64,000 bases of DNA from contig JAHLMK010000002.1 in assembly GCA_019915135.1 (NCBI GenBank), positions 1 to 64,000 of the forward strand. Reading direction: 5' to 3'. This document shows positions 47,202-61,329 of the stretch, one piece after another (the stretch's first letter is position 1; each line of letters starts with the position of its first letter). The notes under the pieces were generated by a model. That model worked only from the letters and a program-made list of their open reading frames with translations. It made no database searches and was not told where the DNA came from. The stretch is from Strobilurus pachycystidiatus (taxonomy: Eukaryota > Basidiomycota > Agaricomycetes > Agaricales > Physalacriaceae). Both the position numbers and the translations under genes were made by a program.

Positions 47202-50200
47202 ATGTCGCTCAGAAATAGGAAACCTACGAAGGACGACAGCGATACGAATACAGAATCTCCGACTCTGGAGAGCGGCTTGAAGCGACAAAAGGAGCATTTG
47301 GAGAATGAAGTTGAGGGTCTGAAGAAGTCTGAGGTGAGGCGCGTCCACTGCATGGATGTAGGCCGCTGACGGTCGGCGCAGCATCGCTCTTTCGTTACGT
47401 CGCGGCGCTTTCTCTTCTCTTTGGGCATACTGTGTATGTCATTTGATCCTTGTCCGGCGCCGTCCTGACCAGCCACAGTTGGCGTCATGCTCGGCTTCAC
47501 CGTCATTGAACGCAGCGACATAGAAGACATGCACGCTCAGCTCCTCCTCTTCATGGATCAATATGACCTTGCCGTGCCAGCTATGCCCGGCTTTGACTTC
47601 TCCCGCGTCGAAGCAGAATTTACTCGACTACGAGGCAACATTCCCGAACTCTGGAAGTTCAATCGAGACGGCCGGGAATTTCAGGTCGGCGAACAAATGG
47701 CGGCGAGGGGACTAACGGCAAAGTACCCCGTTGTCCTTGTGCCAGGTGTCATCTCGACCGTACGCGTCCATCACTTGTGTGAGCTCGATCTCATGATATG
47801 TCCTAGGGCTTGGAATCCTGGTCAACCAGTCCCGACTACAGACCCTTCTTCCGTGAGAAGCTCTGGGGTGGCTTCAATATGCTGTCGCAGGTCACATTCA
47901 ATCGAGAGAAGTGGATATCTGCCATGATGCTTGATCCCATCACCGGCCTCGACCCACCAGACGCCAAAGTAAGGGCGGCGGAAGGCATAGATGCAGCGAG
48001 TAGCTTCATTCAAGGCTATTGGATATGGTGGGCATTTCTCCTTCCCCTTAACACGCGTCCAACTTGCTAATCTACCTCAGGTCGAAGATTGTCGAGAACA
48101 TGGCAGTCGTGAACTACGACAGTGCGTCTGCCCTCCTCCTCCTCCCGACATTGACTAATGCCCCTCAGCCAACAACCTGTATTTGGCGCCCTATGATTGG
48201 AGACTGTCTTACTGGAATTTGGAAGAGCGTGACGGGTATTTTTCTAAACTGAAGAGTAGAATTGAGGGCTTCAAGTACCATTCCGTTCTATTCATCACTG
48301 GCGCCGCCTAATGTAATCCAGGCGTCGGCAAAAGAGAAAAACTGTCATTGCAGCACATTCCATGGGCTCTACGGTGAGTGCAGAGCTTGAAAGTGCGTAT
48401 TTGTCACCAATAATCATCTCAATCAGGTCATGCTGGTGAGTTTTCCGCGGATTGACCACCTTTCTTCATCTCAAGAATGCCTCAGTACTTGTAAGCCATC
48501 CGCGACTTTACTAACTTTTAGATAGTGTGTTGACGCGTCATGTACATAGTTTCAAATGGGTAGAATCGCCAGAGCACGGTGGCGGCGGCCCGACTTGGGT
48601 CGAGGTAAATACTTCCAGTCTCACTGTCGACATACACAAATGTGACTTTACAGGACCATATCGAGACCTACATTACCATTGCTGGAACACATCTTGTGCG
48701 TCGACTTGTGGCCTTTCTTCTTTCTTCGCTTTTCCTGATAAAGTTATAGGGCGTCGTACGTACCTGTATGCTGCCTTCTCCGCGGCTCTCACTAGGACCA
48801 TAATTCAGGCCAAGGCGATGGCAGCCTTTTTGTCCGGCGAAATGAAAGATACAGTTCAGATGAACCCAGCAGGCGCATATGGTCAGAGAGTGGTTTGCGG
48901 ATCATTCGAATGGGGGTAATCAACGTTGCTTCTTAGTCTTGGAACGCTTCTTCTCCCGCTCCGAGCGACGTAAATTGTTCATGAGCTGGGCAGGGAGCGC
49001 GAGTATGTGGATCAAGGTATGTCGAGGCTCCATGTGTCACAGCAGTTTTGCTCAACCGTGTAGGGTGGCGATGCTATATGGGGGAACGACACTTTCGCTG
49101 TCGATGATCCACCGGACAGTACGCATACTCACGGAGAACTCATATCGTTTAGAGAAATACATGCACTGGAAGCGCAAAGCATGGGAGACGATGTCAAAAA
49201 CATGACCTCCACGGAGGCTGGCACCTGGATCTTACAGCATACGCCATCGACGTTCCAGGCAGGTTTTGCCTCATTCCCGTGCGATGTAGTCTCCTTACGC
49301 GAAACCTAAGAAAATGATGGGCACAAACTACTCTTTTGGTATGGAACGTGACGAGAAAGTGCTCGCCAAGAACGACGGAGACCCCACCAAGTGGACCAAC
49401 CCTCTCGAAGTGCGGTACGGCCCTTGCTCATACTCAAAGTCATAGCTCACGAGGCTATTTACAGGCTACCTAATGCGCCATCAATGAAAATGATCTGTGT
49501 GTATGGGCATGGAAAGGAGACTGAGGTACGTGTACTAGCGATGAAACTTACTTCACTGCGACTAAACCTTCGTTGAACCTCTAGCGTTCTTACTGGTTTG
49601 TGCTTTAGTCGTCGGTGACGACGAAACTTCTTGCTCATGATTATTAGGTATGCGAGAGGAGCCTACGAACAGGAAGAAAGCCCTGCCGATTTTAAAGACC
49701 CGATATGCGCAGACCCAGCCGACGCTGGATGCATTACACTTCGTTCTCCGCTGGACCTGCCTTTGATGAGAAAGAGCTGGATTGACGCAGAGTACACCAA
49801 CGAAACAATCTCTCCTGCGGTACGTAGCTATAAACTTCAAAAAGCATGCCCCAGGACAGCCTCTAAACGTGTATACAGGTGATTAATGGTGTGAAGATGG
49901 GCGAAGGCGACGGAACAGTGAGTTTGTTGAGTCTGGGTGCCATGTGCGTCGATGGCTGGAAGCGGCGAAGGTGGAATCCTGCAGGGATTAACGTTACGAC
50001 CGTCGAGGTGAGCCTCGAGCGTATTTCGCAGCCAACAGCTCTAACTTGTGCTCTAGTTGCCACATCGCCCGGTTCCCTCCATTCCTCGCGGTGGGGCTAA
50101 CACTAGCGACCACGTCGATATCCTCGGCTCGACGGGCCTCAATGAGATCATCCTAAAGGTTGCGACGGGTGTAGGTCATGAGATTGACGAGAATATCGTC

Positions 50201-50245
50201 TCGAACATACGCGAGTATTCGGCGAAGATTCGTTGGGATCTATAG
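47202..50245 (+). CDS. lro1: Phospholipid:diacylglycerol acyltransferase (PDAT/LRO1)
   Basis: Starts MSLRNRKPTKDD at 47202. A single N-terminal membrane anchor (RFLFSLGILxVGVMLGFTVI) is assembled across introns 1 and 2. The LCAT-like alpha/beta-hydrolase domain follows. Seen are KYPVVLVPGVIST, YRPFFREKLWGGFNMLS, APYDWRLSYWN, the nucleophile elbow AAHSMGST (catalytic Ser), GEMKDT, EGDGTVSLLSLG (catalytic Asp) and TSDHVDILG (catalytic His). It ends NIREYSAKIRWDL at 50245. PDAT makes triacylglycerol in the ER by moving an acyl chain from a phospholipid to diacylglycerol. The gene has many short exons; three are 9 nt (48427-48435), 5 nt (48486-48490) and 6 nt (48750-48755). Only 63 bp separate it from the converging next gene. 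Confidence 0.94.
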
Positions 50246-50308
50246 AATGTATCACTTGTACGCGGAATGTAATTGCGGAGCTAATAATACACTTACGATA
50301 GAAACTAT

Positions 50309-51306
50309 TCACGATATCGTGTTCGTTTCTTGTTCGAGCTTGACAACGCTCTTCAGATAGAGTCGCATCAACTTCGTCACCTTTGCATTGGCGTTTTCGA
50401 TGGAGGATACAAGCTCTGGTTTTGCGCCTTTCAAGGCATCCTGCATGGTTTCACTGTTACGTTGTCAGGTTAGTACATACCGATAACAAAAGATGGGGGG
50501 AGGGGGGCATCTTACCTGTCTTGTTTTTTCGCTCTTGCCCATTTCAAAAGTCTCGCGAAGGCACTGCGACAGTCCTGATATGCTCCAGTAAGAACTTTCT
50601 CCTCCGCGTCAGAGAAGCAATTTGGGTCAAGATGCAATCGCGGAGATTTCAGCTGTCCGTCCGACCCAAGCCAAGGAAAATATTCGTTGATGTACGCCAT
50701 GAACTTGATGATATCGACCTGGTCAGAAGACAGAAGATGGTTGATATGCTGGATGTGTCACAGCAATGAATACAGTTGCCAAACGGATTGGGAGGAGTGC
50801 TTACTGCGACGCAGAGATTTGAGATGAGAAAGACATAGATACCCCTGAGTTTTGCGGCAGCCTCTTGATGTTTCTCGAGCCGAGCACGCGTTGCTGGAGG
50901 AAATGTCGCGTCGTCGTTCTTCAAGCTTTGGAAATACTTGTCCATATCAATCGCTTCGGCTATTTTCGCCATGAATCTGTGGCGGTACGTTTCGACACTG
51001 GTCAATAGATCGAGAAGATGGGGAACGGCGTCTTCCTCGAGAATCAACGTAGGAGAGACTGCAGCATTGATAGCGAAGATGAGGAGGTTCAGAGGCGGCT
51101 CAGTCTGGTCTTCTGAGGCTGTTCCTATGATGGTTTCTCCGATGAGTGCTGCGAGATTCGATGAGCACGGAGTTAGCGTCAGGTACAGAGGCAAGCGACG
51201 GACTAGAGACACGCTGAAGGTTCTGTTGTAGCTCTTGCGGTGTCTGGTTGGAGTAATTTACGCCTTTTAGGAAGGTGTGCAAAGGTACGAGCCCGTCAGA
51301 GTCCAT
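50309..51306 (-). CDS. Helical protein of unknown function
   Basis: Four exons: 51306-51204, 51148-50805, 50748-50516, 50453-50309; 825 nt, 274 aa. Every junction is in phase and the third intron has a perfect TACTAAC branch site. The protein is almost all helix-forming, with no signal peptide or membrane segment. It begins MDSDGLVPLHTFLKGVNYSN, has LLIFAINAAVSPTLILEEDA in the middle, and ends SVVKLEQETNTIS. I do not recognise a domain; the helical repeats suggest an adaptor or scaffold, which is only a guess. The gene overlaps nothing, but its 3' end lies 63 bp from PDAT's stop. Confidence 0.75.
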
Positions 51307-54312
<3,006 letters not shown>

Positions 54313-54797
54313 CGTTACTTATCTTTCAAACGTCAGTCGAGATATCCTGTTGTTTTCTTCGCATTCAAGTAGTAGATTCGCATTGCATTGTATATTATTC
54401 CACAGCTGTCTTGTTTTTTTTTGTTCTTACCTAGATTCTCTTGATTGTTCTCGCATAGCTTTCGCATGTTTTCTTCCCTTCTCGTAGCTATCTCGTACCT
54501 TGAATCGCAAGTCTTTTCGTGTCATTGTTTCATCCGCCTAGCTATCAGCGCTTCACCGCATGGTCTCACAACTTCACAGCCGCATTTTCAATGCACAATA
54601 GCACCATGAATATCCACAAAGTATCATATCCTGAATTAAGGCTGACAGGATGGAATATATACCATAAGAAAGACGTGAAAATCGTAATAACAAATGAAGG
54701 GATGGTAGGATAGTGATAAGAGATTGTGCCGCAGAGAGTACAGTACTTGCAAAGAGCCTTGAAGCCTAAACGTTGCCGCTGTCCCGGCGACGATCGG
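54313..54797. other. Convergent 3' flanks, halogenase / BRCT gene
   Basis: 485 bp between converging stops. T-rich sequence on the + strand just after the halogenase suggests its 3' UTR. No gene is supported. Confidence 0.5.
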
Positions 54798-57700
54798 TCA
54801 CTTGGAGTATCTTCCGAGTGGCTGCACACAAAGGTCAGGATGTCGACACGCCACAATTATGAGATCAAACTCACGTTGGGTCCCAATTGCAATGTCATCC
54901 AAGCTCACATCGGCGTCGCCAGAGCTCGCGCGCGATTTCCTCGGAAGCCTGCTAGTAGTGGCAGTGGCATTCGTCTACAGGTTCATCAGTCAGACAGATA
55001 AAAGAGAGTAGAGTAGCAGGTGTGGCTCCTACCTTGCCGAGTGCCTTGGCGACGGTGTCGCCGACTTTCAGGTCCGTAATGGCGAGCAGGTCATCGCCCT
55101 CGGGAAAGCGTTGGTTATGGTCCCAACAATTCTTAATCCATCCCATTCGCACGATGGTCACACCAACCCCCAGATCCCTTTGTGTCGATGAGAAGGTTTT
55201 TCAAAAGAAACACGGTGAAATACTTACTTGAGCCTGGCGCGGTTGATGGACTCGAATTTGTCGCGAGTCATGGTTGCCTTCTCTGAGACTGGAGTGTACA
55301 CAAGATGCGTACAAGTTTTCCCAAGGGTCTTAGCAACCTAGAGCCTCGCCATTAGCGAGACGACAAGACATCCGGTGTTTTTGACATACCTGCCCACCAA
55401 GATCTTCCAGCATGCCCTCCACCCACTCTTTCGAGAATTCTTCTAGATCTACAAATGCCCTGATGTCGCTCAGCGGCCCATTGCCCTTCCCCTTCCCGCC
55501 CCCTCCATTGCCTTTGTAACTCCGGTCGCCGCGGTGGTCATCGGTTTCCTCCTCAGTGTCATTGGGGTCATCGTCCGCATCGTCAAAGACACTGATGTCG
55601 CCCGTCCGCATCGTACCCAGGGCACTATGTGGCCGGGTATTTGGACCAGTCAAGGACGAGAGCATTGGAGGACGACCACTGCTGCTGGAGCTCCTCAATC
55701 CTCTCTTTGGCGGGGGCGGGCCCATGACTTCGCCACCCTGTCGGATACCATCGAAAGCTGTAGGCAGTCTCTTCAACATGTCTCCCTCCTTCAGACGCGG
55801 CGAAGCCTTCTGCTTCCCCTTCTGGTGCGCTATCAAGAAAGCCCTCGCCTCCGGATCTGTGGTATTCTCAATCTTGGCGGCCAGTTCGCTGTCCTTCACT
55901 TCCTGGGGACGATCATCATCGTCATCATCCAACTCAAGGATTTCCCTTCCTCCTTTGACCGGGCTGCCAGGTACAGCAGCCAGCGGCGTTTGCTGACTGG
56001 CTTTCTGGGTCGTCTTGTTCGGATGGACCTTGCTGCGCCCTGACATTACACGCTTCTGCTTAGGAGCAGCCGTAGCGATGTGGCCATCCAAAGTGGTCTG
56101 CTTTCCGGCGTTGGAAGTCGACGCCACTCTACTCGGACCCGCAGTATTAGGTGCAGCTCTGTTGAAAAGCGCAGAACCCTCGGTCACAGATCGGCCGAGG
56201 CTGGGTGCTGAGCGCGGTACACCAAGAACAAGTTCAGGGAGAAGAGGTGCGTGGATAGACTGCCTCATTTCCTTCATCCGGTTCACCGTCGAATCTTTGC
56301 TTGTCTGCCACTCATAGATTTCTAGCATATCGGTCAGAACCTCAAAAGGGTAAGAACGTGAGCTCCCTTACTCTTAGAAGGCGCGGGCTGCTTCGTTGGT
56401 GAAGCAAAGGCTTTCATTGGTGATCTCGGAGCCGCAGGTGTCTTCGCCAAACTCGACTGTGTAGGCTTCGCAAACGAGGGTAGTTTTCCCGGTGTCTTGG
56501 GAGCCCGCGGGGTCTGTGGAAACTTGGAAGTAGAGGCCACCGGTTCGTCTTCGGTTTCCGACGGAGGTAAATCAGAAAGCGGTGACGACTCTTTCTCGAA
56601 GGGAGTCTTCTTCTTCGGTGAAGCGGCGGCGTTGACAGCGTTCTTTCTCGCCACGGTGGATCTGGGAGCTAGACACAGAAAAACTAAGAACGAGAACTAC
56701 ATGAGAGAACCACCGACGGCGAACTCACCTTGACTGGCCTTCTCCGCTTGTTGTTCTTTCTTCTTCATGTTGCTGCGAGTGACACGAGGGATGCCAGAAA
56801 CAGTTTGTTTCTTCCTGGTCCCAGCAGACTTGAGTGCTTTCTTCGAATCCGATGCAGGCGTTATACTGGCGGTCGGCGGAAGCACCTCATTAGAAGGTCC
56901 TGCAACAGGCTGAGGGTCGAAAGATGCAACTCCATTGACAAGCTCCGGAATGGACGATTGGGGCGCATCATCCATAACTACGTCTACCGGTGACTGAGGC
57001 ACGTCATCAGTAGCAGTAGGGAGAGATGCAGAAGAAGCGATATCTGCTACGGTAGTGGTCGGAGCCTTATCCACCTGGATGAGGGTAGGTGCGGGCTCGA
57101 TGTCGGCGGGATCGGTAACAATAGCATCGACCGCAGAAGTCGCGAGTTTCGTTTCTGCGACCTCGCCGACATGAGTGGATTCACTATCCTCCGGTTCAGA
57201 AAATAAGGGAGTAAACCGAGACTCCTCGACAATTGCAGGAGCCGGTTCCTCGTCAACAGTGGTCGATACACTATCCTCCGATTCAGAAAATAACGAAGAA
57301 CTATCGGGTGGGAGGTCGAAGGTTTGAGAGACCGAAGATGAGATCTGTGGCTGATCAAGAAGAGCGGCAGGTTCTGGCGCTGGGGGTTCCTCCTCACGCA
57401 CAGGCGGCGTCGGGTCCTTGTCGGAGAACAGCCCATTGAAACTCTCCTCTTCCGGTGGCGGCGGCGGAACAAACTTCGAAGGCGCTTTGGCCCTGGGCTT
57501 CATGCGTCCCTTCAAAGTCTTTCCGGAAAGCGTGGTGGCCGTCCCGTCGTCCGTGTCCGGAACCGCCTTCTGCTTGCCCTTCCGCGAAGCAGTAGGCAGT
57601 TTTGAGGGAGGGGCCTGCCTTTTCGCATCTTTGGCAGCTGCAGCAGATCCCATCATAAGGGCGAAAGCATTCTTCTTGGGGGCGAGGGCAGGCTTCGAGG

Positions 57701-58705
57701 ATGAGGCCTTGGAGAGTTGAGGTTTACTAGATGAAGCAACGCCAACGGAAGCAATGGCCTTGGCTACGGGAACGGAAACGGAAGGGGGCATGGGTGTGGG
57801 TGTTGAGGGCGTGTTGCGGTTGCGTATGGTGGCTGAGGTAGAGGGAACAGGGCAGGGCGTGGCATCGACGTCCATGGCGGAATCCTGCTATAGTTAAGAA
57901 CAGGAGTCCAGCATGAAGGTATTAAACTTACCTCGCCATTGGACGATTTCCAGTCGGAAGAAGCTAAGCACTTGGGCGTTGGGCCGTCTTGGTGGCTGGC
58001 GGCTGGAGAAGACGTTTCTGGAAGTGGCGTGAGCGGGGATAGTCCTCCAATGCTGCATGTCGAAGTCCAAGCCGGCGTTTGGAGAGAGTTGCATGAAGTT
58101 TGATCTTCTGCTGCCGGAGTGCCAGGACGAGGGGAACGCGAAGACTCTTCAATTGACGGCAAGGTGGTGGGTTTATGCACGAGTTCTACAGGCGGCCGAC
58201 TAGGAGAGCGCGACCGATGCCGTTTGTCGGGCGAGCTTGGTGGATTCCGGAGGTCGATGAGAGGGAATGGCGGCACAGACTGTGCTCTGCGATGCTTGGA
58301 CGGCGAGGAGGCGGCAGACGAGGTCGTCTTGCGGGGAGAAGCCACGAGCGTGGAATCCGAAGTCGACTGCTGGATGCTTTCGGAAGCGCCGTGGTAAAAG
58401 CTCAAGTCGTCGTCTAGCTCTGTTCGCGGCCGTTTGGAAGCAGGCAGGTCGGATCTGGATGCCGCATTCGATGAATACTCGTGCTCACTCCAAGGCGATG
58501 CCGCCCGCTTCTTGCTAGGCGATGGCGTGAGCAGAAGCTCGTCATCGGACACTTCAGCCGCGTCGGGTGTTGAGTTCGCGGGCGGCTCTGATTGCAGACG
58601 GGTCCGCGCGTTCTTCAAGGGCGACTGGTCCAGGGATAGGTGGAATAGATTGTCGGGTAACGTGAGCTGAGAGCGGGTCCGCTTGTTGGCGAATACGGCG
58701 GCCAT
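54798..58705 (-). CDS. BRCT-domain protein, microcephalin-like
   Basis: Starts MAAVFANKRTRSQLTLPDN at 58705. Exon 1 (58705-57932) and the next long exons encode over 900 disordered, Ser/Pro-rich residues with many SP/TP sites and basic patches (KRPRTE, KKKEQQ). A single BRCT domain sits near the C-terminus: SDIRAFVDLEEFSKEWVEGM, EDLGGQ, VAKTLGKTCTHLVYT, and LGVTIVRMGWIKNCW (the conserved W of the domain). The last exons end ..QPLGRYSK at 54798. BRCT domains bind phosphopeptides in DNA-damage and chromosome-condensation proteins. The layout of this one (VxxWIxxC motif) resembles the first BRCT of microcephalin, but this remains a resemblance. A 136-bp divergent promoter separates it from the NADH kinase gene. 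Confidence 0.8.
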
Positions 58706-58841
58706 CGCTCAACAGCCTACGGCGAGGCGGGATTAGAGTGCTGGTGGAGAACAGAACGGAGCGCGTTGTTGGAAAAGCTCAGGACACGTGAGGCCATTTC
58801 GAGGCCATTTCCCGTTCGCTCCCAAAAAGGAAACCAAGGCC
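58706..58841. promoter_or_regulatory. Divergent promoter, BRCT gene / NADH kinase
   Basis: 136 bp if the kinase starts at 58842, or 82 bp if at the upstream in-frame ATG (58788). Compact and presumably shared. Confidence 0.45.
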
Positions 58842-60329
58842 ATGTTTTCCTCCTGGTTTACTACGGGCTGTCGCCGATCTCTACCCCGCTACTTTGCACA
58901 CAAATCCCTCGCGCAGAATGCACTCCGAACGCGCCAAATAACGACCACATTGAGCTCAGCGTTAGTAGCACCGCTTCCAGGCTCTTTTTCCTATTTTTTG
59001 ACATCACGGAAAGACAGGAATCTGTCGATACGCCCAAAGTCTATTCTGATCGTTAACAAACTCAGAACGCAGCCAGTCATCTTGGCCATTAATGACTTCC
59101 TCGAGTATGCTTACCTTCTTTCTGCGCTGTTCGCCAATCTGACTCACCACTCTCACGCTTCTCCAGACATGTCCAAGCAACGTATCCCGGCGTTCGAGTC
59201 TTTCACGAAGACCGCGAAGATATTCCCCATGGTGCTGAAGTATGGCATCCCGGTATGCTATGCTCTCCAAAACACACACGGCTTTCCTCATCACCTGTCA
59301 GGCAAATCCGAGAAAATAGACCTAGTTGTTACTCTTGGAGGCGATGGCACCATACTACATGCTTCATCCCTCTTTAGCGCTGGTGCCGTACCTCCCGTCC
59401 TCAGCTTTTCAATGGGCACTCTGGGCTTCCTGTTACCCTTTCGTGAGCATACCCCGCACTTCACCGAGATCGATCTCATCTCACTGACGACACAGACATC
59501 GACGACTTTGCCAAAGCCCTCGAAAGTGTCTTTCAAGGCAAGGCGACTGTGCTCAACCGCATGCGTCTAGCATGCACCTTTTACGATAGCGGCCTCGTAA
59601 AGAAGCGGGACAAGGTTGGCGACGGCATCGGTTAGTAGTTCATTTCTGCTGTCTATTAAAAGAATGCGGTACACATTCCATTCAGATTGGCAGGTCATGA
59701 ATGAGATTGCTCTTCATCGTGGATCAAGTCCACACCTCAATACAATCGACATATTTGTTGACGGACAACACCTTACCGAAGCAGTTGTACGTGCCTCATA
59801 CTACATTTCAGCTGGTTGTTTCGTAACAATTACAGTCTGACGGCCTCATTGTCTCAACACCTACGGGCTCGACAGCTTACTCCCTCTCTGCCGGCGGACC
59901 CATTGTTCACCCCTCGCTAAGCGCCCTCGTATTGACGCCAATTTGTCCTCGAAGTCTGTCGTTCAGACCCCTTGTATTCCCTTCCTCGTCATCAATAACT
60001 CTTCGGGTTAGTCCGCCTCCAATCCCCGCGAGATAGACGCCTCACCTTCCTATTAGATCGGCGACCGCAGTCGAGCGCCAGCCGGAATATCCATGGACGG
60101 ACGTACTTCTCACGTCCTCCAGCCAGGAGAGTCCGTGAACGTGCAAGCCTCACCATTCCCTGTACCTTGCATAAACCGATCCTCGATAGCTGATGAACGC
60201 TCAGAAGGCGTCCCTTCCGAGGGCGCTGGTCCAGGAAAAGAAGATGATTGGGTTCGAGACATCAACAATCTGCTTCAATATAACGCCACGTTCAGGAGCA
60301 AGGCCTTACTTAGGCACAGTCGCACATGA
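58842..60329 (+). CDS. pos5: Mitochondrial NADH kinase (POS5-type)
   Basis: Five exons: 58842-59442, 59496-59630, 59686-59786, 59836-60006, 60057-60329; 1281 nt, 426 aa. The N-terminal Arg-rich, acid-poor segment ([20 protein letters not shown]) is a typical mitochondrial presequence. An in-frame ATG at 58788 would add 18 residues. The catalytic GGDGT motif ([17 protein letters not shown]) binds ATP. The NAD-binding NE/D motif is MNEIALHRG and the conserved [15 protein letters not shown] loop follows. Together these define the NAD/NADH kinase family. Yeast Pos5 makes mitochondrial NADPH from NADH. The placement as POS5 rather than cytosolic UTR1 type rests on the presequence. Confidence 0.9.
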
Positions 60330-60554
60330 AAAATCTTGTCGTAGCAATTCGCTACGAGGAGCAACTAAAGACTGTTCACTATGTGTTAAGTCCTGGATTA
60401 TGTCTGGATACATAGGTAAAGTTTGGTCGATACGAAAGCACTGGTGGCGAATAAATATGGAGTCTGAATCATGCTGCAATAATGGAGGGTCGTTTATGTT
60501 TGGTAAGTGGCAAATTCCGATGGCAGATTGCATTGGTGGGAGGTTGTCTACGCT

Positions 60555-61089
60555 TCACTGCTCAGATGCGCCCATCAATTTCTCGAAGAATGATTTGCGC
60601 GATCTGTTGCTAGGGGTGGGAGAGCCTGCCCGGGAGACTGGACGCGACGCAGTCATCATGAAGTCTGGCACCTCGAGATATTGTGGCGGTGGCGCAACAT
60701 AGCCCTCAGTGGCCATTGCCGCCTTCTTCTCTTCAGCGCTCGGCTGCAGTTGAACTTCAACCACCTCCCCACGCACTAGTCTACACGTCGCAGACTCCCA
60801 CGCGCTGGCGGATATTCTGACTCTCTGGCGAGCCCCAGCCATTGTGGCCATCGTGATCAGAACGACGCGCTCGCGAGGGACATTGCCTAGTACTGGGAAC
60901 TCTCTGATAGCCAAAGACACAGCGTCCTTGAGCGGGGGTTACTCTCAGTCAATAAGTTGCCAAGAACGTCCTCACCTCGTAGATAGGCTCCGGTTTCACG
61001 TAAACCAGCTCGCCGTTATAACGGTAGGTGATGATGTCGGTGCGGGGCGGAAGATTGATGAGTGGCGTCGAAGTGCTCGAGGATGGCAT
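60555..61089 (-). CDS. Small conserved-looking protein of unknown function
   Basis: Two exons: 61089-60976 and 60926-60555; 486 nt, 161 aa. It starts MPSSSTSTPLINLPPRTD, then has an ordered stretch (IITYRYNGELVYVKPEPIYE, then DAVSLAIREFPVLGNVPRER, VVLITMATMAGARQRVRIS). The Ser/Pro-rich C-terminus ends RKSFFEKLMGASEQ, which may be an amphipathic helix. I do not recognise a domain. The intron is in phase. A tandem repeat of about 16 bp lies directly upstream of the start. Confidence 0.7.
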
Positions 61090-61094
61090 GTCTA

Positions 61095-61160
61095 GTACGG
61101 CCAATGGGTAGTATGGTGAATGGCTAGTATGGTCAATGGGCAATGGATAGTGTGGTTGAA
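61095..61160. repeat. Degenerate ~16-bp tandem repeat
   Basis: Three to four imperfect copies of a unit close to TAGTATGGTCAATGG occur immediately upstream of the 161-aa gene, inside its promoter or 5' UTR. Each unit carries an ATTGG/CCAAT-like core on one strand. Confidence 0.65.
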
Positions 61161-61329
61161 AGCCGCCGGCCTTATAAGGATAGTGTCGTTGATGATGGCA
61201 GTGCCACTTCAATACTGCTGTATCGGATAGCTGTAGAGGGAATCATTTTTCCATGTGCGATCAGCACAGCTATCATATCAATCTCGTGAACTGACTCCTA
61301 GTTTTTATAATGGATGGATGTACGCCGAG

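Noticed and set aside
54566..54856. 96-codon minus-strand frame ending next to the BRCT gene
   Set aside because: It covers the last BRCT exon in a different frame and its 3' flank; no independent support.
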